Under the pieces are notes generated by a model. That model made no database searches. It saw nothing but the letters and a program-made list of their open reading frames with translations, and was not told the DNA's origin. Positions 11,303 to 21,480 of a stretch of 51,101 bases of DNA are shown piece after piece. Position numbers and translations under genes: made by a program. This DNA comes from Welwitschia mirabilis (taxonomy: Eukaryota; Gnetophyta; Gnetopsida; Welwitschiales). The stretch is taken from the NCBI GenBank assembly GCA_051453625.1, contig JBOZIK010000001.1:39856760-39907860 (forward strand), written 5' to 3'. How positions within the stretch are numbered: position 1 is the stretch's first letter; every line of letters starts with the position of its first letter.

Positions 11303-11568
11303 GTGAAACAACAAAAGAAGTGTGATGAATTAAAGAATGGATGACCCAAGATCATTTCATCTATTATGGCATTTCTATAGAACTCCAAAACTACCTTGTA
11401 AAGGAATAGGTTCCTTTCCCCTTCAACAAGTAGTTCCAATTTCTTACCTCAATTCTGTCAAGGTAGAAAGGTGCATAGAGGTTTAGGAACGATGTGAAAA
11501 TTTCTTTATTTAGAAATGCTTATGATCTTCCACTCATTTGGCCTAAAATGATAAAAAGATAAAAAGAA

Positions 11569-12176
11569 NNNNNNNNNNNNNNNNNNNNNNNNNNNNNNNN
11601 NNNNNNNNNNNNNNNNNNNNNNNNNNNNNNNNNNNNNNNNNNNNNNNNNNNNNNNNNNNNNNNNNNNNNNNNNNNNNNNNNNNNNNNNNNNNNNNNNNNN
11701 NNNNNNNNNNNNNNNNNNNNNNNNNNNNNNNNNNNNNNNNNNNNNNNNNNNNNNNNNNNNNNNNNNNNNNNNNNNNNNNNNNNNNNNNNNNNNNNNNNNN
11801 NNNNNNNNNNNNNNNNNNNNNNNNNNNNNNNNNNNNNNNNNNNNNNNNNNNNNNNNNNNNNNNNNNNNNNNNNNNNNNNNNNNNNNNNNNNNNNNNNNNN
11901 NNNNNNNNNNNNNNNNNNNNNNNNNNNNNNNNNNNNNNNNNNNNNNNNNNNNNNNNNNNNNNNNNNNNNNNNNNNNNNNNNNNNNNNNNNNNNNNNNNNN
12001 NNNNNNNNNNNNNNNNNNNNNNNNNNNNNNNNNNNNNNNNNNNNNNNNNNNNNNNNNNNNNNNNNNNNNNNNNNNNNNNNNNNNNNNNNNNNNNNNNNNN
12101 NNNNNNNNNNNNNNNNNNNNNNNNNNNNNNNNNNNNNNNNNNNNNNNNNNNNNNNNNNNNNNNNNNNNNNNNNNNN
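11569..12176. other. Assembly gap (608 N)
   Basis: Flanks are not duplicated, so there is no sign of an unmerged overlap. Contents unknown. Confidence 0.95.
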
Positions 12177-12922
12177 GCTCACTAATGCACTAAGAAACTA
12201 GAAGACCTTATAAAAATACTAAACAAAAGATGAACACATGCATAGATAGAAGGATAATACCAGTAAGGATAATAGATAGTGACAGTAGTAGAGCTGGGCT
12301 ATGTGGGTCGAGTATGAGTGAGATAGTTAGCAATAACATAAGAATAGTAGAAAACTCATGTTTACGGTGCACTTGTGCTAAAAAATCATGTGTTTTATAG
12401 AATTTGGATGACATTTAGACCATTAGATTTTCTAATTTTATCAATGATTTACGTTGATTTGGATAGAATGGTTAAATCACAAGGTATTTCTAGTGTGCTT
12501 TCTCATAGAAGTAAAAACAAAGGGGTATAGGATGAAATGGATGATGAAAATGAATATTATGAAATGAAATGAAAAGGACTAAATGGAATGCTAAAATAAC
12601 AAATCATATCATACATCCTATGAATAAATGAGACATGACAAATACAAGCTAATTGTCCTATTTTATTTACATAATTTTGATAAATCCTTTACCAAGACAA
12701 AGAAAAGTATTAACCAGTAAATCTTTGTAAAATCATAAGTAGTCAAGACCTCTCAAGTTTGATTTATTAAAATAAGTAAACAAAAGATCTCTTCAATCCC
12801 ATCTTGATTTCATTCCATTTCCCTTATTATTTCATGGGCAATTAAATTTCAAGCATTCAATCATATTGAGTGTTTAGTGTTATGATACTTTCTTTTAATA
12901 AATTTAACATATTATACTAGAA

Positions 12923-13037
12923 GGGTTTAGTGTTGCATTACTCATGAGCATCTATAGCCTTGATGCAGTCAAATGTATCACAAATGAATCATTAGAGTTG
13001 CATTACCAACAGGTGTCAATAACCCCGATGTAGACAA
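12923..13037 (+). repeat. Two-copy degenerate direct repeat
   Basis: gttgcattactcatgagcat...cttgatgcagtca (about 12930-12970) recurs as gttgcattaccaacaggtgt...cccgatgtagaca (about 13000-13037), about 70 bp apart. The right side may continue into the gap at 13122. Confidence 0.45.
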
Positions 13038-13121
13038 CTAAACCCAATAGTCATAATCATAAATAAATGTACTAGTAAAGAGCTTCAATATTTTTCCTTT
13101 ATTTACTTTGCTTTTTTTGTG

Positions 13122-13999
13122 NNNNNNNNNNNNNNNNNNNNNNNNNNNNNNNNNNNNNNNNNNNNNNNNNNNNNNNNNNNNNNNNNNNNNNNNNNNNNNN
13201 NNNNNNNNNNNNNNNNNNNNNNNNNNNNNNNNNNNNNNNNNNNNNNNNNNNNNNNNNNNNNNNNNNNNNNNNNNNNNNNNNNNNNNNNNNNNNNNNNNNN
13301 NNNNNNNNNNNNNNNNNNNNNNNNNNNNNNNNNNNNNNNNNNNNNNNNNNNNNNNNNNNNNNNNNNNNNNNNNNNNNNNNNNNNNNNNNNNNNNNNNNNN
13401 NNNNNNNNNNNNNNNNNNNNNNNNNNNNNNNNNNNNNNNNNNNNNNNNNNNNNNNNNNNNNNNNNNNNNNNNNNNNNNNNNNNNNNNNNNNNNNNNNNNN
13501 NNNNNNNNNNNNNNNNNNNNNNNNNNNNNNNNNNNNNNNNNNNNNNNNNNNNNNNNNNNNNNNNNNNNNNNNNNNNNNNNNNNNNNNNNNNNNNNNNNNN
13601 NNNNNNNNNNNNNNNNNNNNNNNNNNNNNNNNNNNNNNNNNNNNNNNNNNNNNNNNNNNNNNNNNNNNNNNNNNNNNNNNNNNNNNNNNNNNNNNNNNNN
13701 NNNNNNNNNNNNNNNNNNNNNNNNNNNNNNNNNNNNNNNNNNNNNNNNNNNNNNNNNNNNNNNNNNNNNNNNNNNNNNNNNNNNNNNNNNNNNNNNNNNN
13801 NNNNNNNNNNNNNNNNNNNNNNNNNNNNNNNNNNNNNNNNNNNNNNNNNNNNNNNNNNNNNNNNNNNNNNNNNNNNNNNNNNNNNNNNNNNNNNNNNNNN
13901 NNNNNNNNNNNNNNNNNNNNNNNNNNNNNNNNNNNNNNNNNNNNNNNNNNNNNNNNNNNNNNNNNNNNNNNNNNNNNNNNNNNNNNNNNNNNNNNNNNN
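13122..13999. other. Assembly gap (878 N)
   Basis: It hides the left edge of the tandem array. The 40 bases after it do not clearly match the end of the repeat unit. Contents unknown. Confidence 0.95.
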
Positions 14000-14280
14000 G
14001 GGGTCATTGACTTATTAGCTTAATAGATAAATTTATGAACCCTAAATTTTTTATAGAATATGGTATTAATATTTATTATTTTACATTGCTTTTAGAACTA
14101 TAATACTAAACATATAGGTATTTTCATACTTTTTAGGTGTTGGAGATCTTAGAAACTTAATGAGCTTAAAATGATGCATTATGATCCAGTTTGAAGCTAT
14201 TCATGATGATTGTGATCAAGAGGTCGAGATCAAGGGTGAAAATGTGGAGCATATAGGACTACTTCAACCTAGCAGCTTTA

Positions 14281-14290
14281 NNNNNNNNNN
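14281..14290. other. 10-N gap, sister units have ~30 bp here
   Basis: U2 reads tagatggtcccttttcaatc and more between the same flanks, so about 30 bp are hidden. Confidence 0.6.
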
Positions 14291-14667
14291 AATCCACTTA
14301 TTGATGTAATAATTCAAACTCATTTTAACATTGAATGCATGACATTTCATGACATCAAAGCCTTTTAGAACATTAGTACCTTGGAAAATTACATTCTGGG
14401 AGCTATAGTTTATACATTTCTAGTCACTTTAAGTCAAATTTGATGTTTGCATGTAATATTAGACATAAGAGATAAAATTGAGTTAGTTTAATTTTTGGAT
14501 GTTGAGATATTTAATTTTTCAAACTACTATTTATGCTACAGTGTCATTTTCATGAGTAAAATGGCATCATAGCATCATTTAATAGTTTTTCCTACTCAAG
14601 CATAAATTACATGTGAAAATTTAATGATTTTGGCAACTCTGCAATCTGAAACCAACTAATGTGCACT

Positions 14668-14675
14668 TATGAATC
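14668..14675 (+). promoter_or_regulatory. TATA-like box, U1 (degenerate)
   Basis: gcact-tatgaatc-ccc occupies the position of tataaata in U3 and U5. Confidence 0.3.
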
Positions 14676-16010
14676 CCCTTTACTTTCCAAAATCATATCA
14701 CAATACTATTATACCCAATTTATGTCATTTGAGTATGATTCAAGTCATTCTTAAGCATTGCAAAGAGATTTTCTATTGTAATTCTCTTACATTTTTTCAC
14801 TTGAAAGTTGATCTTTTCTTTATATTAGCTTTGGAAGCCTTCTAAATTCTTTATTCACATTGTTTTCTATTATATAAATCCATTTTTAGCCTTCTACACC
14901 CATTCACATTCCATTTTCCATCATTTTTTTCTTTCATTTCCATTCATGCGGAGGGAATTGCAGTGGTGGTGAAGTGCATTTGAACGGGCATCAAGGAGAA
15001 GGAGAAGGCATTAAATCTTATAAGTAATTTGGTTGAGAACTAATAACTTTTATTTCATTTAAAACTAATAAGTGTTCCTTTTCTTATGTTTTTATGCTTT
15101 TGATTGCTCAATTTACGCATTTTATGCCTTTCTTTCAATGTAGTTAGACCTCTTATAACATGTTGTATAATTAGTACTAATTAGATTGTCATACATTTAG
15201 TACCTATCATTACATACTAAAATTTTGCACGGTTTTTCACTTTATGTCAAATAAATCATGTTTTTATTTCTATTCTTCCTTTTTTCCTCTATTCTACTCA
15301 TTTTTCTAGTTAATTTTCTCATGATTCCACCTTTCTTCTAAAGCAAATGACGATGGATTTCTATTTTCTCTTTTCCAATAATAGTAGATTATTTTTTAAA
15401 CATATTATTTACATTCATTTGAGATAAAAATTATTTCTCTTTTCATGAATTATTCTCTCATCTTTTTCCTCTTCTGAAAATCAAAGTAGAATAGTGAATT
15501 TCAATGCTTGTTTTGGTCCTAACTATTTTTTTGCAACTCCAATGGTTCTAAAATTTTATTAGTAGATTCCTCTCAAGATTCAAAAACTTTCATTCTTAAT
15601 AGTAAAAAACCAAATTTGACCTCTAAAATCCCCCCCTTTTTTTTTGGGAATTTACAGTCAAAGGTGCAATTTTACTTAGAAAATATTTTGAATTGTTAAA
15701 TCTTAATTTTCTTAAGTCTCTAAAGTGAATTTATTTGTCAATATTGATGTGTTTTCAAAAATTTAAGATCCTATCCTATAGTATATTTTAATTAATTTTA
15801 GAATATTCAATCCATTTTTTCTCAAGTTTTAGTCTTAATTAAAGTGGAGTTGACTATAATTTTTGTAGTTTTTTCTACATGAATTATTTCTAGTGGTTTC
15901 AATCATTTCTACTTGATCTTAAATGTTTGATTCTAGAAACCTGTTTTAAGATGTATTTTGAGTATTTTAAAGGTTTTAAGACTTTCTAAGTCCATTCTTC
16001 AAAATTTTTT

Positions 16011-16051
16011 CTCTCCCTTCTCTTTCTCTTCTTCCTTTTACTCTTTCTTTC
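16011..16051 (+). repeat. Pyrimidine tract, U1
   Basis: Nearly pure C/T run (ctctcccttctctttctctt...) in the middle of the unit. The equivalent tracts in the other units stand at the same offset. Confidence 0.7.
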
Positions 16052-17776
16052 AGTTAAAATAACTTAAAATTAACTAAGTGTTACTTTGATTTTGTAAACA
16101 TTCACATGTTGGTTTTCATTAAACACCTATTGATTTATAACCTAATTTATATGTTTCAATACTTTTATAACTCATTTCATGATGATTAAAGTGTTATCTT
16201 TTGAGTTTATTATATTACAATTTAGTGAAAAATTTTTAATAAAGCCAAATGATTTACTATGGCAATTTAAAGAATGTAGCTTTTAAATTATTATCTTTTG
16301 ATTCTAAGATGTTGTACATTTTATACATAATAGAATGTGTTTCTAAAGTGCTTAATTACATTCACATTAAATGATTTCAAACAATGAATGTTTCAAGGAA
16401 AGTTTTTTTGAAAGAAAATGACCTTGGTAGCTTTGACTGTTTTAATTCTCTTACTTATTTGTTAAACAATCTTTAGAATCTTAGTGAATGTTTATAAGAG
16501 ATTAATTCTTTCTATCTAATGGTATTTTTATTTTTACATCTCATAAAATTATGCTTTTACACATGTAGTTCTTTACGATAATTAAAAATCATGTGTTGTA
16601 ATTACTTATATATCACATAAAAGAAATAGTGGTTTTATCATGTAAAGTGATAGTTTGTTAAGGTAATATTAATATTTTCATATGAATTCTTGTCAAGTAT
16701 TCTATTGGTTTGATACATGTATACTTCCACTATATATGCCCTTCAACCTAGGAGATCTTTTTATGCTTTAATTTGAAATTTTTTATACTTGAAATTTGTT
16801 TGCCTCGGTTGAATTATCATGTTAAATTCAATTTATTTTTGTAAAGTATCAAAGCGTGATCTCCTTATTTTAAAAACTGAGTTTTTACTTTATTCAAAAT
16901 TGGAAATGTTTCTAGGAAATACTTGTTATTTTTATGTAAAATATTATATCTTTCTTTGAGAACTTATGTACACCGATTGGAAGGTACTTGATTACAATTG
17001 CTTTTTATATTTCAATTGTACTGATGAGATCTTAAGAAATATATGACACTAAGAATCCTTCCAAATGCACATATTCTAACTTCACTACTTTTCTATGCAT
17101 CTCTTTTTCTTTTCAATACTATGCATTCATTAGTAAAATTTGGATTCATAGTAGTAAATGTTTGCATAATTATGAATTATCTTCATGACATACTTTATGT
17201 TCACCTTTATTTTGATTTTTTATAGATGTAAATATGATAAAAATAAAAAAATTCAAAAGATGGAAAAACTCTTGTTATTTATGTTTTGTTTTTTTAAAAC
17301 CTAAAATATTGGCACTTTTTTGGATGATGAAACGAGAGCTACAAAACTCTGTAATCAGATTTAGAAGGGCTATGAGCTTTGAGGAGGATCTACTCCTCTT
17401 TGTTTTGCAAAAAATATTAATTTAAAAAAAATTCTTTTCATCTTTTGTTCTCAAGTTTCCTTTTTCCTTTAATAAATTATGACCAAGTTATGTATTTTTT
17501 ACCTTAAAATCTTAGTTTTCATTAAATTTTGGGATATAACTAGTTATTTCCTAACTTTGAAACTTTAATCTTTATTAATATTTTATATTAAATTCTTTTC
17601 CCCCTCTGTATGATAGTGTATATTTTCCATGTATGAAATTTGTGTGATTTACTATCTTTTATAATACTATTTTATGATATGATATTTAAGCATATTTTTA
17701 TTTCATCTAGTTTATGTCCATATTTTTCTTTACTTTTTGAAAATGAATTAAAGTTCTACTTTATTCTATAGATTAA

Positions 17777-17786
17777 NNNNNNNNNN
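17777..17786. other. 10-N gap, sister units have a single base here
   Basis: U1 reads gattaa-N10-gaataaaa, while U2, U3 and U4 read gattaatgaataaa. The real gap is probably about 1 bp. Confidence 0.65.
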
Positions 17787-18251
17787 GAATAAAACGTTGA
17801 AATTTATGATATCTTTATATTTTATTTACGATCTCCTATGACATAAATATCATTTTTTTTTCATTGTTAGTGGTGTTATTTCTTTATATGTTATTTGATT
17901 TAGAGGATCAACATTTAGATCCACAACCATCCACTTAAGCTATAAACATTTGATTATTAGCAGGATTTATTTCTCTTATCATCATCACTTTCACAGGATG
18001 TACAAGAAGAGTAATTGAGGGATGTGATGAAGCTTGAATTTTTAATAAAATACGATGCTAATAGTTATATTTTATACTATTTTTAGAACTATAATACTAC
18101 ACATAGAGGTATTTTTGTAATTTTTAGATAATAGAAATCTCAAACACTCAATGAGCTTAAAATGATACATTATGATCCATTTTCAGGCTGTTCGTAATGA
18201 TTGTAATCAAAAGGTTAAGATCGAGGGTAAAAATGCAAAACATAGAGGACA

Positions 18252-18257
18252 ACTTCA
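18252..18257. repeat. Left target-site duplication, acttca
   Basis: Identical to 25688-25693. Copia insertions usually duplicate 5 bp; six are shared here, and one may be chance. Confidence 0.75.
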
Positions 18258-18419
18258 GTTAGACTATGTTTTGCCAATTGATGTCAAACAAATATTTTCT
18301 ATGTAGCAAATTTTGTATATCTTGTACATAAGATGTTAATCATTTGCAGGTTAAATGTTGAAGCCTCAATTGTTAAATTATATTTACTAGAAACCTGTTA
18401 AGTTCACTTACCCTTTTAA

Positions 18420-18882
18420 GGGGTTGACTGGACTTTCAAGGGGTCGATCGCACCTGAAGCATACCTTCAGAATTGAACTGAATTCAGAAGAGTCGACCGA
18501 ATTTATAATGGGATTGACCGGACCTATGATCTTAAGAGCTAGTATCCATTAACCGAATGACAAGGGGTTAACTAGACTTATGATGAGGTCGACCAGATCT
18601 GTGAACCTGAGAATAATACCCCTGAGCCTATTATCATGAGGTTGACTAGACACCTAAAGGGGTCGACTGGACCAGATACAAGAAATTGGAATGATCTTTT
18701 ATCAAGACTAGTGGGTGACTGAACAAAATGGCGAGCGACCGGATTAGGGTCAACTAGACCCTGAGGGGTCGACCAAACATGGAGCCGTAAAAAACTGGAA
18801 TGACTGAAAATTTCACTCGGGTGACTTGTGTAAGTTACAATATCAGATAGGATGATCAGCCTTTTGAGGGGTCAACCAGTCT
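18420..18882 (+). repeat. Iterated gtcgaccgga motif block, 5' LTR
   Basis: About a dozen variants of ggggtcgaccggacc occur, for example at 18420, 18440, 18490, 18510, 18564, 18585, 18638, 18659, 18745 and 18764, separated by 10-50 bp. The shared core is gtcgac or its CpG-decayed forms gttgac and gtcaac. It lies in U3, upstream of the TATA box; the same block is in the 3' LTR (24474-24930) and, in related form, in the first copia LTR. Likely repeated promoter or enhancer elements. Confidence 0.72.
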
Positions 18883-19006
18883 GAACAGAACTAAAATTTT
18901 CTGTTCATTTTGTATCCATTATGTATCCATTAGATAGTCATTTTCTAGTCATTTATAATCAGTGAAAGAGCATTTTCAAATGTAATAAATCCTAAAATCC
19001 TTCCAA

Positions 19007-19015
19007 TATAAATAG
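19007..19015 (+). promoter_or_regulatory. TATA box of 5' LTR
   Basis: tataaatag, conserved in the 3' LTR at 25058-25066, downstream of the motif block. Confidence 0.65.
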
Positions 19016-19302
19016 CCAAGAGAGAAAAGACAAAAGAATCTTTTTGAGCTCTTTCAAACTTTTGAATATCTTTTGAATCTTGATCAAAGGATTGAATATT
19101 ATGGTATTTACTATTAGATATTGACATTTGTACACCTAACCAAGGAAGATCTATCATCTATTTTATCTGTGGATTCAAGGTCAAATCTAGTGCTTCATTT
19201 TTTGTATCATCTACAAGAGAAGAGCTCCACTGAAAATATTATACCAAAGAATGAATGATATCTGTGCATTAAGGCATTCTTACCATCACTACTACATCCT
19301 AT

Positions 19303-19375
19303 GAAGGTTGAGATTAAGCCTACAAAAGTCTAATTGAAAAGGTTGAGACTTAGCCTGCAAAAGTCCATTTGTAAA
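19303..19375 (+). repeat. LTR minisatellite, ~38 bp unit, two copies
   Basis: aaggttgagattaagcctac and aaggttgagacttagcctgc head two neighbouring copies. It is the same unit as in the LTR at 2241-2364. In the 3' LTR this stretch is replaced by the N14 gap at 25345. Confidence 0.72.
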
Positions 19376-19687
19376 GGTTACAAGTAAACTTATAATACCT
19401 AGAAGAATTAACAAAGATCTAGATCAAGCTTGGGGATAAGCTGATTATCAAGAGTAAAATAAAAGTTTCTCAAACCACTATAAAATCCTATGTACCTATT
19501 TAGTATTTCATGATTTTTGTCAGTTTCATTACTTTGAATACTTTTAGTTTTTCTTTATATGCATAATTTTATTAGCAAATTAATTTGAGCAAGCTTTTGG
19601 TATATCATAAATTGTTAGTTCATTTTATTTATTTTTTTTAAAAATTAACCTATTCACTCCTCCTTTAGGGTTCTTAATCCTATCAAT

Positions 19688-19699
19688 TAGTATCAAATC
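19688..19699 (+). other. Primer binding site, iMet type, decayed
   Basis: TAGTATCAAATC matches TGGTATCAGAGC at nine of twelve positions and stands two bases after the 5' LTR end. Confidence 0.7.
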
Positions 19700-19751
19700 T
19701 AAGTTAAGTATTTCTTTAAATTTTAATCAATCTAAACTTTAGAACCCTATA

Positions 19752-20570
19752 ATGAGTAATTCCTTTATTGATTTTTCAAATATGCCCTTCTTAGACACCT
19801 GTACTNNNNNNNNNNNNNNNNNNNNNNNNNNNNNNNNNNNNNNNNNNNNNNNNNNNNNNNNNNNNNNNNNNNNNNNNNNNNNNNNNNNNNNNNNNNNNNN
19901 NNNNNNNNNNNNNNNNNNNNNNNNNNNNNNNNNNNNNNNNNNNNNNNNNNNNNNNNNNNNNNNNNNNNNNAACACATTAGAGCATGATGACTTTAATGTA
20001 ATTAATGAAGAACAGGATGAGCTGAAAGACACCTATCAAGAACTATATCGGGAATGTGAAAAGTTGGCTAAAAAGGATAAATGATTTGAACAAGATTGTA
20101 AAACCTCTCACTGATGAAAAGGAGGAAATGGAATCAAGTTTTAAAAGGATCAGATCTAAAAACTCCGATCTCACCCTACATGTAAAAAAGTTATCTCATT
20201 TTGTTAATAAATTTTTTGGAGGCTCTTCCAAATTGGAACAAATGCTTGAAGTTTAGAAACCTATTAGTGATAAGTTAAGTATTGGGTTCATTTCTCAAAA
20301 ACCTCAAAAGCAACAAAATTAGGTAACATGGAATAGTAAGTTCTTCTTAAAAGTTTCTTATCATTTCTATGGAAAAATTGGTCATTCAAAATGTTTTTGC
20401 AATGCTAGAAAATTAATGTTATTCTCAAACTTAGTTAGTACTTTTCCATTTAAATTCATTTCAAAAGAAGGTGTACCACGTAAGTATAAAAAGACTATGT
20501 GGGTAAAAACTAATGATCTTAGAAGTCTTTTAATTCAGATAGCTTTCAATGTTTCAAATAGTAGTAGCTG
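19752..20570 (+). pseudogene. Sirevirus-like gag, broken by gap, frameshift and stops
   Basis: Starts MSNSFIDFSNMPFLDT at 19752, 50 bp after the primer site, the usual place. A 165-N gap (19806-19970) removes most of the capsid domain; since that domain needs far more than 55 codons, the gap is probably under-sized or the domain is also deleted. Behind it an acidic part (DELKDTYQELYRECEKLAKK) leads to a coiled-coil-like segment. The frame shifts near 20075 and continues NDLNKIVKPLTDEKEEMES to about 20256. The zinc knuckle near 20359-20400 has its first cysteine replaced by Tyr (YHFYGKIGHSKCFC). The linker KKTMWVKTND ends the gag part. Stops at 20254 and 20321. Confidence 0.78.
19806..19970. 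other. Assembly gap (165 N) in gag
   Basis: It hides the capsid domain of the nested Sirevirus. Flanks are not duplicated. Confidence 0.95.
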
Positions 20571-21480
20571 GTATCTGGATAATGTGTGTTAAAGACATAT
20601 GACCGGAGACAAATCCAAGTCTAAGTAATTAAGCAATTTTAATGGAGGATAGGTGATTTTTGATGACAATGGAAGAGCAAAAATAGAAGGCATTAAAAGC
20701 ATTAGTGGAGGTAAACTTCCTAGAATTAATGAAGTTTTGTATGTAAATGTTTTAGAGCATAATTTTTTAAGCACTAGTTAAATTTACAAAAAAGTTCATA
20801 AGGTAGTCTTCAATAAATCAAAATGTGAAATATTGCATGGGAAATCTAATGATGTAATTTCTAGATCAAGTAAAATAGATAATGTATATAGCATAGATCA
20901 ATTGTTTTCTCCATGTTATTTTTCAAATGTTTCCCAAGAAGAGCTTTGACATAAAGGATTAGGTCATGTTAATTATGATCAATTGAAAATGATTATTTAT
21001 AAAAACATTGTGAAATGTATCCCTAAGATAAATGTAGAAAAACAAGGCTTATATGATGTGTGCCAAAAGGGAAAACAAATAAGTATTTCACATAAAAGTA
21101 AAACCCAGACTTCCACATTTATGCCGTTAGAGCTTATCTATGTGGATCTAGTGAGTCCCACTCAAACTCAAAGTTTAGGCAGAACACATTATTTTCTCAC
21201 TATGATTGATGATTTTTCAAAATATACTTGGATAGTCTTCTAATCAAACAAGTCTAAAGCTCACAAACATTGAATTGAGAAATGCAAAAAGATTCAAAAT
21301 GAAACAGCGTATACCATAAAGAAAATAAAAAGTGATCATGGTGGTGAATTTGAGAATCATTTTTTTGAGAAATATTGCATTAATAATGGAATTGATCATT
21401 AATTTTCAGCCCCAAAGACATCACAACAAAATGGTATAGCTGAAAGAAAGAACAGATTCTTTCAAGAAGTATTACAAAAT
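20560..21480 (+). pseudogene. Copia protease and integrase N-terminal/catalytic part
   Basis: The protease shows WYLDNVC-stop-RHMTGD at 20569-20607. The active-site Asp (20578-20580) remains, but the following Ser-Gly pair and the next residue are changed or cut by a stop at 20590, so it is inactive. The integrase HHCC finger begins HKGLGHVNYDQL near 20950; its distal part reads LYDVCQKGKQ, with one expected cysteine missing. The catalytic core keeps all three acidic residues in recognisable context: VDLVSP (about 21145), SDHGGEFEN (about 21335) and QQNGIAERKN (about 21427). Stops interrupt at about 20779, 20948, 21241, 21272 and 21400. Most of this lies in one frame that continues into the next segment. 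Confidence 0.85.

Larger units (their letters stand above)
11303..14040. other. Unassigned AT-rich interval with two large gaps
   Basis: About 1.2 kb of real sequence around runs of N at 11569-12176 and 13122-13999. I find no coding region, LTR end or match to the other repeats in the window. The long frames crossing the gaps consist of N and mean nothing. A segment near 12360-12500 resembles the terminal part of a dispersed repeat but shows no convincing inverted ends. The boundary with the tandem array near 14040 is hidden by the second gap. Confidence 0.5.
14041..18037 (+). repeat. Array unit U1
   Basis: Complete unit of 3997 bp, from cctaaattttttatagaa to the base before gaatttttaataaaatac. 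It has a degenerate TATA-like tatgaatc at 14668, a pyrimidine tract at 16011-16051 and short placeholder gaps at 14281-14290 and 17777-17786. No gene; small open frames such as 17043-17425 are AT-rich chance frames in the T-rich part. Confidence 0.78.
18258..19685 (+). repeat. 5' LTR of Sirevirus-like element
   Basis: Runs from gttagactatgttttgcc (first T of the usual TG lost) to ...cctatca, 1428 bp. It pairs with 24309-25687. It contains the gtcgac motif block, a TATA box at 19007 and a minisatellite at 19303-19375. Confidence 0.87.

Noticed and set aside
11520-14018. Long open frames of 220-302 codons on both strands
   Set aside because: They consist almost entirely of N and are produced by the gaps.
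16011-16051. Pyrimidine tracts read as polypurine tracts of minus-strand elements
   Set aside because: No TG start follows on the minus strand and no primer site in that orientation was found; they are kept only as conserved unit landmarks.
18945-19157. 70-codon antisense frame present in both LTRs (also 24996-25208)
   Set aside because: Both copies descend from one LTR, so shared openness is expected; it overlaps the TATA box and leader and no family is recognisable. It would deserve a look only if other family LTRs keep it open.
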